From Flavobacterium davisii (GTDB lineage Bacteria > Bacteroidota > Bacteroidia > Flavobacteriales > Flavobacteriaceae): 64,000 bases of DNA. This document shows, in pieces, positions 41,908 through 51,686 of this stretch. The position numbers and the translations under genes are program-made. The notes beneath the pieces are model-generated. The model saw nothing but the letters and a program-made list of their open reading frames with translations, was not told where the DNA came from and searched no databases. The DNA lies in the NCBI RefSeq assembly GCF_019565505.1, contig NZ_CP067378.1, positions 2,728,001-2,792,000 of the forward strand. Reading direction: 5' to 3'. Each line of letters begins with the position of its first letter. Positions within the stretch are counted from its first letter, which is position 1.

Positions 41908-42465
41908 ATGGAAATTTTGACACAAACTTGGCATTGGGCAATTTCAGGTATGTTAATTGGTCTGGTTATGTTATTGTTGACTTATTTAGGAAAGACTTTT
42001 GGAATGTCTTCAAATTTAAGAACAATATGTTCAATAACGGGAGCCAAAAAGACTGCGGAATATTTTAATTTTGATTGGAAAGAACAAAAATGGAATTTGG
42101 CGGTGGTATTAGGATCTATCGTTGGAGGTTATATAGCTTTTCATTTTTTAGGAGGAACACATAATGTAGAAATCAATCCTGAAACTATTGTACAATTACA
42201 AAAAATGGGGATTGATGCCCCTAATGGTAAATATTTACCAGATTTACTATTCAGCTTAGATTCTGTATTAACTTATAAAGGATTCTTTTTGCTATTACTA
42301 GGTGGTTTTTTGATTGGATTTGGAACACCTTATGCAGGAGGGTGTACTTCAGGTCATGCTATATCAGGATTGAGTAATTTACAGTTACCTTCTCTAATAG
42401 CTGTAATTGGCTTTTTTTTAGGAGGGCTTATCATGGCTCATTTTGTTTTACCTTTACTTTTTTAA
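41908..42465 (+). CDS. YeeE/YedE-family transporter, first half
   Basis: 185 residues with several membrane segments (ISGMLIGLVMLLLTYLG, LAVVLGSIVGGYIAF, GFFLLLLGGFLIGFG). The family motif GGCTSGHAISGLS is present, with the Cys used for thiosulfate/sulfur transfer in YeeE-type channels. The following gene starts 4 bp later and encodes the matching second half, so both are expected to form one inner-membrane sulfur-compound importer. Start at ATG 41908 directly after a strong promoter; an in-frame upstream extension to 41842 would run through that promoter. Confidence 0.85.
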   Translation: MEILTQTWHWAISGMLIGLVMLLLTYLGKTFGMSSNLRTICSITGAKKTAEYFNFDWKEQKWNLAVVLGSIVGGYIAFHFLGGTHNVEINPETIVQLQKMGIDAPNGKYLPDLLFSLDSVLTYKGFFLLLLGGFLIGFGTPYAGGCTSGHAISGLSNLQLPSLIAVIGFFLGGLIMAHFVLPLLF

Positions 42466-42469
42466 ATAT

Positions 42470-42883
42470 ATGAAATTACTACGTTTTTTTGCAGTTGGAT
42501 TGCTTTTCGGAATAGTTTTAACAAAAGCAGAAGCGGTGTCATGGTATCGTATTTATGAAATGTTTATGTTTCAATCATTCCACATGTATGGTATTATTTC
42601 AGTAGCTATTTTAGTAGGTGTATTGGGTATACAATTTATTAAGAAAAAAGAAATGGCAGATATTGAAGGGCAACCTATTTTAATTCCAGATAAAAATATT
42701 TCTATAACCCGTTATCTATTAGGAGGGATTATATTTGGATTAGGTTGGGCTTTAGTAGGGGCTTGTCCTGGTCCTATTTTTATATTATTAGGAACTGGAA
42801 TTCCTGCTATTTTTATAGTTCTTTTAGGAGCTTTGTTAGGAACTTTTCTATATGGGTTGTTAAAAAATAAATTACCTCATTGA
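42470..42883 (+). CDS. YeeE/YedE-family transporter, second half (DUF6691)
   Basis: 137 residues, about four membrane segments. RFFAVGLLFGIVLTKAEAVS starts the protein, and GWALVGACPGP is the second Cys motif that pairs with GGCTSG of the upstream protein. The usual single-chain YeeE is thus divided between two genes, a common arrangement in Bacteroidota, where the pair often neighbours sulfur-handling rhodanese genes (not seen here). The starting ATG at 42470 follows the previous stop by 4 bp. Intact. Confidence 0.85.
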   Translation: MKLLRFFAVGLLFGIVLTKAEAVSWYRIYEMFMFQSFHMYGIISVAILVGVLGIQFIKKKEMADIEGQPILIPDKNISITRYLLGGIIFGLGWALVGACPGPIFILLGTGIPAIFIVLLGALLGTFLYGLLKNKLPH

Positions 42884-42983
42884 TTTTGCTATAACAATAT
42901 TTTTTATCAATTATATTATAGGGTTATGGAGTCTTATTTATAAAACTACAAGAACCTTTTCTATTCATCTTTTAAAATGTATG

Positions 42984-43150
42984 AAAAAGAGGCTGTCCGA
43001 AAAATAAAATCAAGGCAACGTTGTTACTCCAGCGTAAGGAGAAGGTCTTATAATCAATATTATTTGATTTGATTCGCTTGTTCGAGCAGAGCTCTAGATT
43101 CTTACGCTGGTTGAAATGATAAGCCTACCATCTTTTTGGACAGCCTTTTA
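42984..43150. repeat. MITE-like element with GGCTGTCC ends
   Basis: 167 bp with inverted ends AAAAAGAGGCTGTCCGAAAA and (complement) GTTAAAAGGCTGTCCAAAAA, and an inner inverted pair CCAGCGTAA / TTACGCTGG. No ORF. It sits immediately after the stop of the convergent tonB gene. Confidence 0.7.
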
Positions 43151-43156
43151 ACATTA

Positions 43157-43992
43157 TTAATTAATCTGAATGGTAATAGGTAGTGAGTATTGAGTTCTAA
43201 CGGCTTGACCTTGATAAATACCGAGTTCCCATTTTGTTTTAATTGATTTAAGAACACGTATAGCTTCCTTGTCTAAATCAAAACCAGGACTTCTAGGAAC
43301 CGATATATTGGTAATGCTTCCATCTGGTTCTACTACAAAATAAACCAATATTTTAATAGTATTGCTTTCTTCTATTTCAGGTGTCTGAAAACGGCTACTT
43401 ACAATTTTTATAAAAGCATTTATGCCTCCCGGAAATTCGGGACTTTTCTCTAAAATACCGGGAGTTAATGGTGTTTCTGGAATTGGAGGAATAGCACTAA
43501 TAAAAGAAGGAGTAGACTCGTTAGTATTTCCTTTCGGATCACCAGCTATATTTCCCTGTAACGCCAATGAATTTTCTGAAATGTTTTTGCCTACATCATC
43601 AGGTTTTGTTAAATTGTTTTCAGTTGTTTCTGTAGATTTAACAACTTTTGGATTGATTAAATCATAAGTTTTAGGAGCTATAATGTCTGCTTTTCTAATT
43701 TGTTTGAGTTGTTTTTCAATTTTTTTTTGTTCTTCTTTTTAGGTAGATGAACCTCTGTAATGATGATGTTACCTAAATCATTAGAAGGGCAGATGATGGG
43801 AGGTTTCTCCTTAAACGAACTTAAAATGATAGGTAAAATGGCAATGCCTGTAAGAAGGAAGAGGCCACTTAAAAAAGCTTTAGTACTAGTACTGTTATCT
43901 TGTTTACGTAATTGATAAGCTCCGTATGCTTTGTTTTTACCTTCAAAAACAAGTTCTAGCCACTCACTGTTGTTTATATTTAATTTTGACAT
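43157..43992 (-). CDS. TonB-family energy transducer, frameshifted
   Basis: About 278 residues. N-terminal cytoplasmic box NNSEWLELVFEGKNKAYGAYQLRK, then one membrane segment (AFLSGLFLLTGIAILPIIL), a periplasmic Lys/Glu/Pro linker, and a C-terminal TonB domain: FPGGINAFIKIVSSRF, ILVYFVVEPDGSITNISVPR, AIRVLKSIKTKWELG, QYSLPITIQI. It couples the proton-motive force to outer-membrane receptors such as those in this window. The frame breaks in AAAAAG near 43739; one more A gives PKKEEQKKIEKQLKQIRKAD. ExbB/ExbD are not nearby. Confidence 0.85.
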
Positions 43993-44253
43993 AATTTTTT
44001 GGTTTTAATAATATGGAAAAAATAATTTCTGCAGAAATTATTTTTTTATATGAAATAATTATGCCAAAAAAACATTTATTTGTTTGAATTTTATGTTTTT
44101 TTTTAAAATATTTATGTTTTAAACCCAGATTAAGCTTTTACTAGACCTTTAAAGTATGATAAAAACGTAATTTTCTTTAATGACCATAAAAATCAATTAA
44201 AAATAGACTTAAAAAAAAGAGACCTTAATTGCCTCTTGTATAGCTTTATATTT

Positions 44254-44363
44254 TTACTTCGTAATTCCTATAGTGAACGTAATATAATTGGGAGCCTGTC
44301 CAGAGTTTGCAAAGGATTCAATAAAAGTTTCATTGTTGGCTTCTTCGATGCCCAATGGAAATC
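44254..44363 (-). pseudogene. C-terminal gene remnant next to the restriction gene
   Basis: An open frame without start reads FPLGIEEANNETFIESFANS then GQAPNYITFTIGITK and stops at 44254. It looks like the last 35 residues of an ordinary protein whose 5' part is gone, cut off just after the end of the restriction gene. Family not recognised. The rest of 43993-44385 is AT-rich and holds an incomplete repeat start AAACCCAGATTAAGC near 44120. Confidence 0.5.
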
Positions 44364-44385
44364 TTAGCTGTTATGTGCCGTTCTT

Positions 44386-45504
44386 CTATTCTTCGTCATC
44401 GTCTGTGTCCGAGTCGTCATAATTAAATTCAACCTTACTTTGTAAAATTATTTCGTCAAGTATAGGTTTTAGATACCCTTGTTGATTTGCGATATTAAAT
44501 CTCTCACGTAAAGTTTGTATATTGATTACTTCTTCAATGCAACTCATATATTTCTCGACGATAGATTTTATTGAGTAGGTTTTGTTTGCATTGTCTTTTA
44601 TTTTTTGAAGTAAATTTTCTGTGCTTTCTTCTGATTTGATTACAAATGAAATCGGATATTTTTGAATTTTGTCAATGTCAAGGAAATATTTTTTAAAGTC
44701 TATTGTTTCAGTGACTTGAAAAAATCTACCTAATGGCTTCATTACAAAATCAATTCCACCATCGTTTGCATTTGTTCTACCTGTTTTATATAACTGTAAG
44801 GATTCAGTTGTTAAATTATCCATCTCAAATCCCCAAATAATGTTTTGGTTGTGATAATGGAATTTTAAAATCGAATAGCTCACGATTTCAAATAGTCTAG
44901 CATCAACATTTGGGGCTAATAAACCAATAATAAAATCTTCAATGTTCTTAGTTTTATCTTCTTCAAACTTTTGAAGTTCTTCACAAGCTTTAATAAAACT
45001 CATAAAAGCTTCTTGCTTTGCCGCAAAATAGGAGTTGATTATCTCAATTACCGCTTTTGCAATATTCTGTTCTTTTACTCGAAGTAAGTTCTCATTAATC
45101 CAATATTTTTTTGTTTCAAGATTTCTAATAACTGGAATGAGTTCAATTTCTTCCTTAAAAAACTTCTCAAATTCTGAGTTTACTCTATTGTTGAAAGAGT
45201 GGTTTTGAATTTTTTTGCAAAATGGCAATTCGGTAGCTCTCGATTTTATTGCTGTGAAAGTCGCCCCATCATAATCTTTATAACTGTCATTTATATCGAA
45301 TCCTTTTAAAATGTAATCTTCAATAAGAACATATAAAACTGCAAGAGGGTGAAAACTCCCCCTTGATTTTGATCCTTTATTTGCCGATCTCGTTTTTAAA
45401 TTTATGTAGCGAATCAAATAGCTATTATTGAATACATCTTCAGCTAAATCTCCGAAGTGACTTTGTAAAACTTGTTTAATGTTTTGCGTGAATATGTGTT
45501 CCAT
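44386..45504 (-). CDS. Putative type II restriction endonuclease
   Basis: 372 residues from ATG 45504 (MEHIFTQNIKQVLQ); it overlaps the end of the methyltransferase gene by 29 bp, which is why it is read as its cognate nuclease. A plausible PD-(D/E)XK-like core lies in the second half: RLFEIVSYSILKFHY (family-type Glu), then KTGRTNANDGGIDFVMK, with Asp in GGID, and FFQVTE 12 residues on, where a Lys would be expected in the ExK/QxK element but Thr is seen. The acidic tail SDTDDDEE ends the protein. The recognition site cannot be read. It could also be a different cognate protein of the MTase, but a nuclease is most likely. Confidence 0.7.
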   Translation of the reverse strand: MEHIFTQNIKQVLQSHFGDLAEDVFNNSYLIRYINLKTRSANKGSKSRGSFHPLAVLYVLIEDYILKGFDINDSYKDYDGATFTAIKSRATELPFCKKIQNHSFNNRVNSEFEKFFKEEIELIPVIRNLETKKYWINENLLRVKEQNIAKAVIEIINSYFAAKQEAFMSFIKACEELQKFEEDKTKNIEDFIIGLLAPNVDARLFEIVSYSILKFHYHNQNIIWGFEMDNLTTESLQLYKTGRTNANDGGIDFVMKPLGRFFQVTETIDFKKYFLDIDKIQKYPISFVIKSEESTENLLQKIKDNANKTYSIKSIVEKYMSCIEEVINIQTLRERFNIANQQGYLKPILDEIILQSKVEFNYDDSDTDDDEE

Positions 45505-46359
45505 TAGGTTCAAATAATGTTTGTTGATTAATGTTTGCAATCTTTTGTGTTTCAAAGGAGCGAATTTCTTTTTCTAATTTTTCGCCTTTAAACTCATTAG
45601 CTAACTGTAATCTCCGCAAACCGATTTTTACATACTCGTCTTGAAGTTCTATACCAATGGAATTTCTGCCAAGTTCTTTTGCAACGAAGCAAGTGGTAAA
45701 TGTTCCCGAGAATGGGTCTATAACTAAATCTCCTTCGTTTGAACTTGCTTTGATAATTCTTTCGAGTAAAGCGATTGGTTTTTGTGTCGGGTGATTTTCG
45801 TATTCATCCATACGATAACGAACCCTTGCAAACTCCCAAACATTACCGGAACTTTCTCTGAATTGTAAACTGTTGGAACTGCTTTGCGATAGTCAATAAG
45901 TTTACGTTTTGCTCCTGTTTTGGCTTCTACTAAAATGTCATTCGTGTTAAAGGTGTAGTTGTTTTTGTCTTTTACGCAAAACAAGATTGGCTCATACATC
46001 GAACCGTAGTATTTTTTAGCTTGAACACCGGAACTGTCGTAATACCAAACAAGTCGGGAAAGTATGTCTAACTTTTTGCGAAGATAAATGTCGAAAAATG
46101 GCATAAACTGTGTCGCTGTCATTACATAAAAACTACCGTTTGGTTTAAGTTTTTGTATGCACAAGTCTAGCCATTCGTAACACCAGTCAAGGTAGGCTTC
46201 TTCAGTTTTCCACTTTTCAATGTGTCCGTTGAAGTTTTTGCCAATGTTGTAAGGTGGGTCAGCAAAAATTAAGTCAACAGAGTCGTCAGGAAGTGTTTTT
46301 AATGCTTCCAAAGCGTCTCCGTGAATAATTTTATGTTGTTCGTTTCCTAATATTTCCAT
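45476..46359 (-). CDS. Type II DNA methyltransferase, beta class, frameshifted
   Basis: About 294 residues. Motif IV DPPYNIGKNF near residues 36-45, the target-recognition part in the middle, and motif I DPFSGTFTTCFVAKELGRNS near the C-terminus, with motif X-like HGDALEALKTL at the N-terminus: the beta-class order, normally N6-adenine (or N4-cytosine) methylation. The frame breaks near 45853 at TTCCGGTAATG; one more base gives SEKVPGNVWEFARVRYRMDE and joins HPTQKPIALLERII. That is again a Pro-Gly CCWGG spot. The ATG at 46359 is preferred to a TTG four codons earlier. It protects host DNA from the nuclease encoded next to it. Confidence 0.85.
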
Positions 46360-46371
46360 TTTCAAATTCAA

Positions 46372-46931
46372 TTAAAAGGCGTTTCAAATTTAGTTAAAAT
46401 AACAGGTCGTTCGAATGAAAGTTGTCTGTTTTTGTTTACAGTCATTTTGTTGTAGCACGGTCTTTTAGAATGGTGCATAAGGTCAGTCTGTGAAAAAATC
46501 TCAGAAGATCTTCAAATATAGCTGAAATATTTTCATAAAATGTCGTGATTTTTCTATTTTTAGCAGGGGAACATATTCAAGGAATCTCCCGTAATAAGTT
46601 ACATCTGTCGAGTTTAGAAGGCAAAATTGATTGGATAATCCGCGTAATCAGGGTTAAATTTATTTTTAATATTATCAAACAATTTCATAGTTGTTTCGGA
46701 ATATTCAACGGCTAATTTTAAATTAGAAACTATTGCGTGTAACTTTTTCAATGTTTTTAATCAGAGTTTAGACGGTATTAATTTTCAGCGGAAAGAGATT
46801 TCTACGTGCAGTTTGGTTTTCTGTTTCTGTAATTTCAATTTACTTCGAGTCTAATCTAGGATTTAGGTTAAAATGAAAAAGAGAAATAATCGCCTTTTTT
46901 ATTAGTTTATTTTAATTCTAGTTGAAATAAA
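46372..46931. other. Non-coding stretch upstream of the R-M pair, with one small remnant
   Basis: 560 bp. The minus-strand frame 46614-46760 has no ATG but reads KLHAIVSNLKLAVEYSETTM then KLFDNIKNKFNPDYADYPIN, which looks like the end of a lost protein. Otherwise no gene, repeat or promoter that I can support. Confidence 0.45.
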
Positions 46932-47480
46932 TTATCCCTTTTTGATTATATCGGCTAATAATTTTTTGGCACGAAGGAGTTTTATTTTTACATTATTTAA
47001 AGGTTCATTAAGGTCATTTGCAATTTCTTGATAGCTCATTTCCTGAAAATAGCGCATTTGAATGACCTCTTGATAAGCTGGTTTTAATTGCTTGATGAAT
47101 TGAAGTAAACGATTGAGGTTTTGTTCGGTAATAAGTTGGTCTTCTGCTGAAGGTGAGTTGTCTGCTATGGCATAAGCAATGTGATCTTCTTCATCAGTAA
47201 TGTCTATAAAAAGAGAGGATTTCTTTTTTCTTAATAAATCAATGTGTACGTTTTTGGCTATTGCAATGAGCCATGTGTTAAATTGGAATTCAGAATTGTA
47301 GCTGTTTATTTTATCAAATGCCTTCGAGAAAGTTTCTATGGTAATGTCTTCCGCATCGGTTTCATTTTCGGTGCGTTGTAGCATAAAGGCATAGACCTCA
47401 TTCCAGTATTTGTCTAATAAATATGTAAAGGCTATTTGATCTCCTTTTATAGCTTTTTCTATGTGTTTTTTTATTTCCAA
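46932..47480 (-). CDS. ECF-type RNA polymerase sigma factor
   Basis: 182 residues. Sigma region 2 is AFTYLLDKYWNEVYAFMLQR with TENETDAEDITIETFSKAFD and FNTWLIAIAKNVHIDLLRKK; region 4 is LKPAYQEVIQMRYFQEMSYQ then EIANDLNEPLNNVKIKLLRA, the helix-turn-helix that reads the -35 box. Intact. It overlaps the glycosyltransferase gene by 10 bp on the same strand, so the two are translated from one message. No anti-sigma gene is adjacent, unlike many ECF factors. Confidence 0.92.
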   Translation of the reverse strand: MEIKKHIEKAIKGDQIAFTYLLDKYWNEVYAFMLQRTENETDAEDITIETFSKAFDKINSYNSEFQFNTWLIAIAKNVHIDLLRKKKSSLFIDITDEEDHIAYAIADNSPSAEDQLITEQNLNRLLQFIKQLKPAYQEVIQMRYFQEMSYQEIANDLNEPLNNVKIKLLRAKKLLADIIKKG

Positions 47481-48583
47481 GTAGTAGGTTTTGAAATTAG
47501 ATTTCTAATGAATACATTGAATTGTGTTAGTATGAGAACTATTTCAAGAATAGGATACCAATACATAACGTCTTTTTCTTCTAATTTCCCAGCTGAAAAA
47601 CCTAATGCTATCCAACTACTTAAATAGCGTATTCCAATTGCACTTAATACAATGATCCATTGATATTGCATAGCTAATAGTGTAATTGGTGTAATAAAGA
47701 AGAAAAATTGACTTAGATAGAATAAAGCCAATTGATTTTTGTCAAAAGCTTTGTATAATTTAGCGGTTGAAGCATGGCGTCTTTTTTGAGTAAACCACGC
47801 TCCAAATGTTTGTTTAGGAATAGAATAAGTAAAGCTATCTGGTGAAAAACAGATAGTTGTATTACTATTATTAGAGGCTTCATTAATAAATAAATCATCA
47901 TCGCCTGACCGTATTTTTATATGATTAATAAAACCATTTGTTTTAAAGAACTCCTCTCTCTTATAAGCTAAATTTCTTCCTACACCCATATAAGGTTTTC
48001 CTATTTTACTCCAAGAAAAATATTGTGTAGCTGTTAACAATGTTTCAAATCGTATTAATTTATTTAAAAAACCAGATTCTTTTTTATAAGCACCGTATCC
48101 TAAAATAATTGTTTTGTGCATAGTGAAATGAGAGGTCATTTCTTTTATCCAGTTTTCTGAATTAGGAATACAATCAGCATCTGTAAAAAGTAAATACTCT
48201 TTGGATGCGGCTTTGATACCTAGAGTAAGAGCAAACTTCTTGTTTCCCCAAAAAGCTTCATTGTTTTCTACCTTTACTAACTTTAAATTAGGGATTTCCT
48301 TTTGAAAGTCTTCTACTAAAAAACGCGTGTTATCATAAGAAGCATCGTCAATGATGACAATTTCGTAATTTGAATAATTTTGTTTTGCTAATAATGGAAT
48401 TAGTTCTTTTAGATTTTCTTCTTCATTTTTTGCACATACTATAACGGAAACAGAAATATGTTTTTCCTTGCTTTCCTGTGGTTTTGCAAAAGAAAATTTA
48501 CCAAAAATAAACAAATAATATATTATTTGAATGGTTACTACGGTAAGGAAAAAATAAAATAAGATGAGTAAAAATAGCTCCAT
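47471..48583 (-). CDS. Family 2 glycosyltransferase, membrane-bound
   Basis: 370 residues. An N-terminal membrane segment (LFLLILFYFFLTVVTIQIIY), then a GT-A domain: SVIVCAKNEEENLKELIPLL, EIVIIDDASYDNT, LLFTDADCIPNSENWIKE (DxD-like DAD), and SGDDDLFINEA; then two or more C-terminal membrane segments. It should transfer a sugar from a nucleotide donor to a lipid or polymer on the cytoplasmic face of the inner membrane. The acceptor is unknown. The ATG at 48583 is chosen over a TTG 12 bp upstream. It is the promoter-proximal gene of the pair with the sigma factor. Confidence 0.88.
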   Translation of the reverse strand: MELFLLILFYFFLTVVTIQIIYYLFIFGKFSFAKPQESKEKHISVSVIVCAKNEEENLKELIPLLAKQNYSNYEIVIIDDASYDNTRFLVEDFQKEIPNLKLVKVENNEAFWGNKKFALTLGIKAASKEYLLFTDADCIPNSENWIKEMTSHFTMHKTIILGYGAYKKESGFLNKLIRFETLLTATQYFSWSKIGKPYMGVGRNLAYKREEFFKTNGFINHIKIRSGDDDLFINEASNNSNTTICFSPDSFTYSIPKQTFGAWFTQKRRHASTAKLYKAFDKNQLALFYLSQFFFFITPITLLAMQYQWIIVLSAIGIRYLSSWIALGFSAGKLEEKDVMYWYPILEIVLILTQFNVFIRNLISKPTTWK

Positions 48584-48606
48584 ATATTCTTTCAAAAAAT
48601 GAAGGG

Positions 48607-48638
48607 CAAAGGTAGCGGTTTAAAAATCAAATGCCAAA
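48607..48638 (-). promoter_or_regulatory. Promoter of the glycosyltransferase-sigma operon
   Basis: On the minus strand TTTG (48635-48638), 20 bp, TACCTTTG (48607-48614), 23 bp before the ATG. The remaining sequence to 48903 is AT-rich without a gene or repeat. Confidence 0.65.
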
Positions 48639-48903
48639 TAAGAATAATCAATTGTAGATTAAATTTTTTCTATTTTATGCCTTTTTAAGGTTCTTTGTTT
48701 TAATGTTTTTTGAGGTAATGTAGATTTTTTTATGATTTTATTTTTTGACTTTTTTTATAGTTGTTTCAATTTTTAGGGGAAATAAAAATAAGAGGACTTA
48801 ACATAAGAAAGTAATCGTATTTGTTCTTTGATTATGTTAACGAAATGGATTAAAAAACCTTGAACTTTTATCTTGATCAAAGAGAAAAAATAGAACTCAG
48901 ATA

Positions 48904-49605
48904 TTAAAATGCTAAATACTCGTTCCATTTTAATCCATTATCTAATATTATGTTTGAAAATTCAATATGTATAACACGTCTTCTCTGGTTGTTTGTTGTG
49001 CGTGTTGAGGCATGTAGTGTTAAAGGTTTCATTAGCATTACACCTCCTTTAGGTACATCACAAATGTATTCTTTGTTTTTGTTTATTTCGTGGTCAGTTA
49101 ATTGAATAATACCTTTTTTATGTGATTTAGGAATTACTTTTACAGCACCATTTTCTACTGTAGTATTGTCTAAATGAATTCGAATTGTAAAAATATTTTC
49201 TAAAATTGGAGTTGGCGGTTGTACTGTTATTTGTTCATTCTTTTTAGTCCAATTGATAAATTTATCAGTTTCAATTTTTTCAGAAAGATTAATTGTTAAA
49301 TCTTGATGATAAGGGACTACCCAATTAGAAGTTTTGGGCTTATCAAAATAAATTGATTTGATTACAAAATATGTGTTATTGCCAATTTCTTCGATAATCT
49401 TAATAAGGTTCTTGTTGAAAATATGGTTTTTTAGTTTAGGAATTTCTTTTAAAATAGCACGAATTGCAAATAATTCTTTATCTTTTCTAAAATTTGTATT
49501 TGATTTTTCGCTTGATTCGATTAAATGAATAATGGTTTCTATTTCTTCATGAGTGTAAATGTTGTTTAGAATGTGAAAGCCATTCTTGTTGAATGATGTA
49601 TTCAT
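48904..49605 (-). CDS. Phytanoyl-CoA dioxygenase (PhyH) family oxygenase
   Basis: 233 residues. A double-stranded beta-helix Fe(II)/2-oxoglutarate oxygenase: the His-x-Asp pair is H100 and D102 in PYHQDL, the distal His is H198 in LTLHASTRT, and RRRVIHIEF carries the Arg expected to bind 2-oxoglutarate. VENGAVKVIPKSHKKG is another family block. The substrate is not known; bacterial members hydroxylate many small molecules, and ectoine-type or natural-product roles are possible. Intact, single gene without obvious partners. Confidence 0.85.
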   Translation of the reverse strand: MNTSFNKNGFHILNNIYTHEEIETIIHLIESSEKSNTNFRKDKELFAIRAILKEIPKLKNHIFNKNLIKIIEEIGNNTYFVIKSIYFDKPKTSNWVVPYHQDLTINLSEKIETDKFINWTKKNEQITVQPPTPILENIFTIRIHLDNTTVENGAVKVIPKSHKKGIIQLTDHEINKNKEYICDVPKGGVMLMKPLTLHASTRTTNNQRRRVIHIEFSNIILDNGLKWNEYLAF

Positions 49606-49923
49606 TGTAATGTAATTAAGGGAGATGTTAAGAAATTTACTTGCTGGATCTTTGTGAATTTGTTTTGTATTCGTAGTTTTTTAGTTCTTAGAGAATTTTA
49701 AAAAGCCAAAGATGATTATTTTACAAAGTATTGAAAGTTGGATCGTAATGAATGGTTTAAAATTTAAAATAGGGGATGATTTAGTATGGTTTTTAATAAG
49801 CTTATGAGTAATATACGTTTTTTTATTATATCGTTTACCGTTTTTTTAGAAAATAAATAGTTACAAAAAATACTAGATTTGTAACTATTTAGAACTCTTT
49901 TTATGAAAACTAGTAGAAATGAT
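49606..49923. other. Intergenic region, nothing recognisable
   Basis: 318 bp, AT-rich. An inverted pair, AGTTACAAA near 49859 and TTTGTAACT near 49879, could form a hairpin after murB on the minus strand. No other signal is seen. Confidence 0.4.
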
Positions 49924-50937
49924 TTAAATTATATTAACTTCAGCTTCAATGGCAATGCCGAATTTGTCTAAAACTGTTTTTTGTACAAATTGAGATAAAT
50001 TTAGAATATCTTGTCCTGTAGCATTTCCGTAGTTTACTAATACTAGAGCTTGTCTTGCATGTACGCCTGCATCACCATTGCGATAACCTTTTAATCCTGC
50101 TTGTTCAATCATCCAACCAGCAGGAACTTTTATTTGATTTTCTGAAACCTCATAATATTTTATTTCAGGATATAATGTTTTGGCTTCGTTGAATTGTTCT
50201 CTTGATAGAATAGGATTTTTAAAGAAACTACCGCTGTTTCCTAACGATTTTGGGTCAGGTAATTTACTTTGACGGATAGCAATTACAGCATTGCTTACAT
50301 CTTTTATGGTTGGTGTTGAAATATTTTTATTTTCTAATTCTTTTAAAATATCGCCATAGCCTGTGTTGATTTTATGATGGTGTTTTGTTAGCTTAAAAAC
50401 AACAGAGGTAATGATGTATTGATTTTTGATAGCTTGTTTAAAAATGCTTTCGCGGTAGCCAAAATTACATTCTTCATTTGTGAAAGTCCTTATTTCTTGC
50501 GTGAGAATGTTGAGAGCTTGACATGATACAAATGTGTCTTTAATTTCAGCACCGTAAGCACCTATGTTTTGAACGGGAGTAGTACCTACATTACCCGGTA
50601 TTAAAGACATGTTTTCTATACCACCATAGTTTTGTTCTATATTCCATAAAACAAATTCATGCCAGTTTTCCCCTGCTTGGGCTTCAACCCAAACATAATT
50701 TTCGTCTTCTTTTACAATTTTTTTTCCCTTTAAGTCTATGTGAATGACCAAAGCATTTATATCTTTTGTTAAAAGCATATTGCTACCCCCACCTAAGATA
50801 AATTTCGTTTTGGTTATATTGTTTTTTAAAACTTCATCTAATTCTGTTATACTATGTATAGCTATAAATTCAGAAGCTTTTGCTTCAATACCAAAGGTGT
50901 TGTGTTTTTTAAGAGAATAATTATGTTGGATATTCAT
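49924..50937 (-). CDS. murB: UDP-N-acetylenolpyruvoylglucosamine reductase
   Basis: 337 residues, type I MurB. NADPH- and FAD-dependent reduction of UDP-GlcNAc-enolpyruvate to UDP-MurNAc in peptidoglycan synthesis. Visible: NTFGIEAKASEF at the start, FAD-binding FILGGGSNMLLTKD, SLIPGNVGTTPVQNIGAYGA, YRESIF with the family Tyr/Arg pair, the catalytic Ser region LGNSGSFFKNP, and a C-terminal VNYGNATGQDILNLSQFVQK with final Glu in EAEVNII. Intact, ATG at 50937. Confidence 0.95.
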   Translation of the reverse strand: MNIQHNYSLKKHNTFGIEAKASEFIAIHSITELDEVLKNNITKTKFILGGGSNMLLTKDINALVIHIDLKGKKIVKEDENYVWVEAQAGENWHEFVLWNIEQNYGGIENMSLIPGNVGTTPVQNIGAYGAEIKDTFVSCQALNILTQEIRTFTNEECNFGYRESIFKQAIKNQYIITSVVFKLTKHHHKINTGYGDILKELENKNISTPTIKDVSNAVIAIRQSKLPDPKSLGNSGSFFKNPILSREQFNEAKTLYPEIKYYEVSENQIKVPAGWMIEQAGLKGYRNGDAGVHARQALVLVNYGNATGQDILNLSQFVQKTVLDKFGIAIEAEVNII

Positions 50938-51012
50938 TGTACTAAAATATTTTGATTACAAAGTACGCAAAGATTTTGCAAAGAACATAAAGAAAAAAAG
51001 GGAATGAGCTTT

Positions 51013-51686
51013 TTATTCTTCCGTTTCTAGTGCTCTATTTAAAAACTCATTAAAAGGTTTTATCAAAATAAGTTTAGAGGCTACCTTTTTTGCAAAATCT
51101 TTATCTGTAAACCATTTTTCATCAATAGGTTGTGAAATGGTAAAGCTTTTAAGTTTTAAAAATTCTATTGCAGGATGATTTATGTCGTATCCTTTTGGGG
51201 CAGATTTTAATACATAACCTTCCTCTTTGTCTATAGTTCCAAATTCTTTCTGAAAAGCAGTATTGTTTACGATTTCTTCTAAATCTTCATGAAAGAACGC
51301 AATTTCACGACGTATTTTTTTTAATTCTTCAGATTCAGGACACCATACACCACCAGCTATAAAACATTTGTCTTTTTCAAAGTGAATGTAATAACCGGGG
51401 CTGTTTTTACGCAGTCTATTGGTAGACATCCAAACTCCCATATTGGTTTTATAAGGGGATTTGTCTTTAGAAAAACGGATATCACGGTTAATTCTGAAAG
51501 TGCAATTTTTTATTTCAAGTGGTTCTAAAGAAGGATCCAAGGGTTTTATTTCTTCTAAAATGGTATGGATTAAATTATGATAATCTTTTTATATGCTTCA
51601 TAACGTTTTTTGTTAGCGTGCATCCATTCCGTGTTATTATTCGCTTTTAGATCATCTAAGAAATTGATAGCTTCTTTTGTAAACAT
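51013..51686 (-). CDS. DUF2461 family protein, frameshifted
   Basis: About 224 residues. MFTKEAINFLDDLKANNNTE then WMHANKKRYEAYKKDYHNLI opens the protein; then IKPLDPSLEPLEIKNCTFRI and RDIRFSKDKSPYKTNMGVWM, all conserved in DUF2461 (TIGR02453) proteins. The frame breaks in A5 near 51592, where a sixth A is needed. The family is widespread but its function is unknown. It lies 75 bp upstream of murB on the same strand. Confidence 0.82.
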
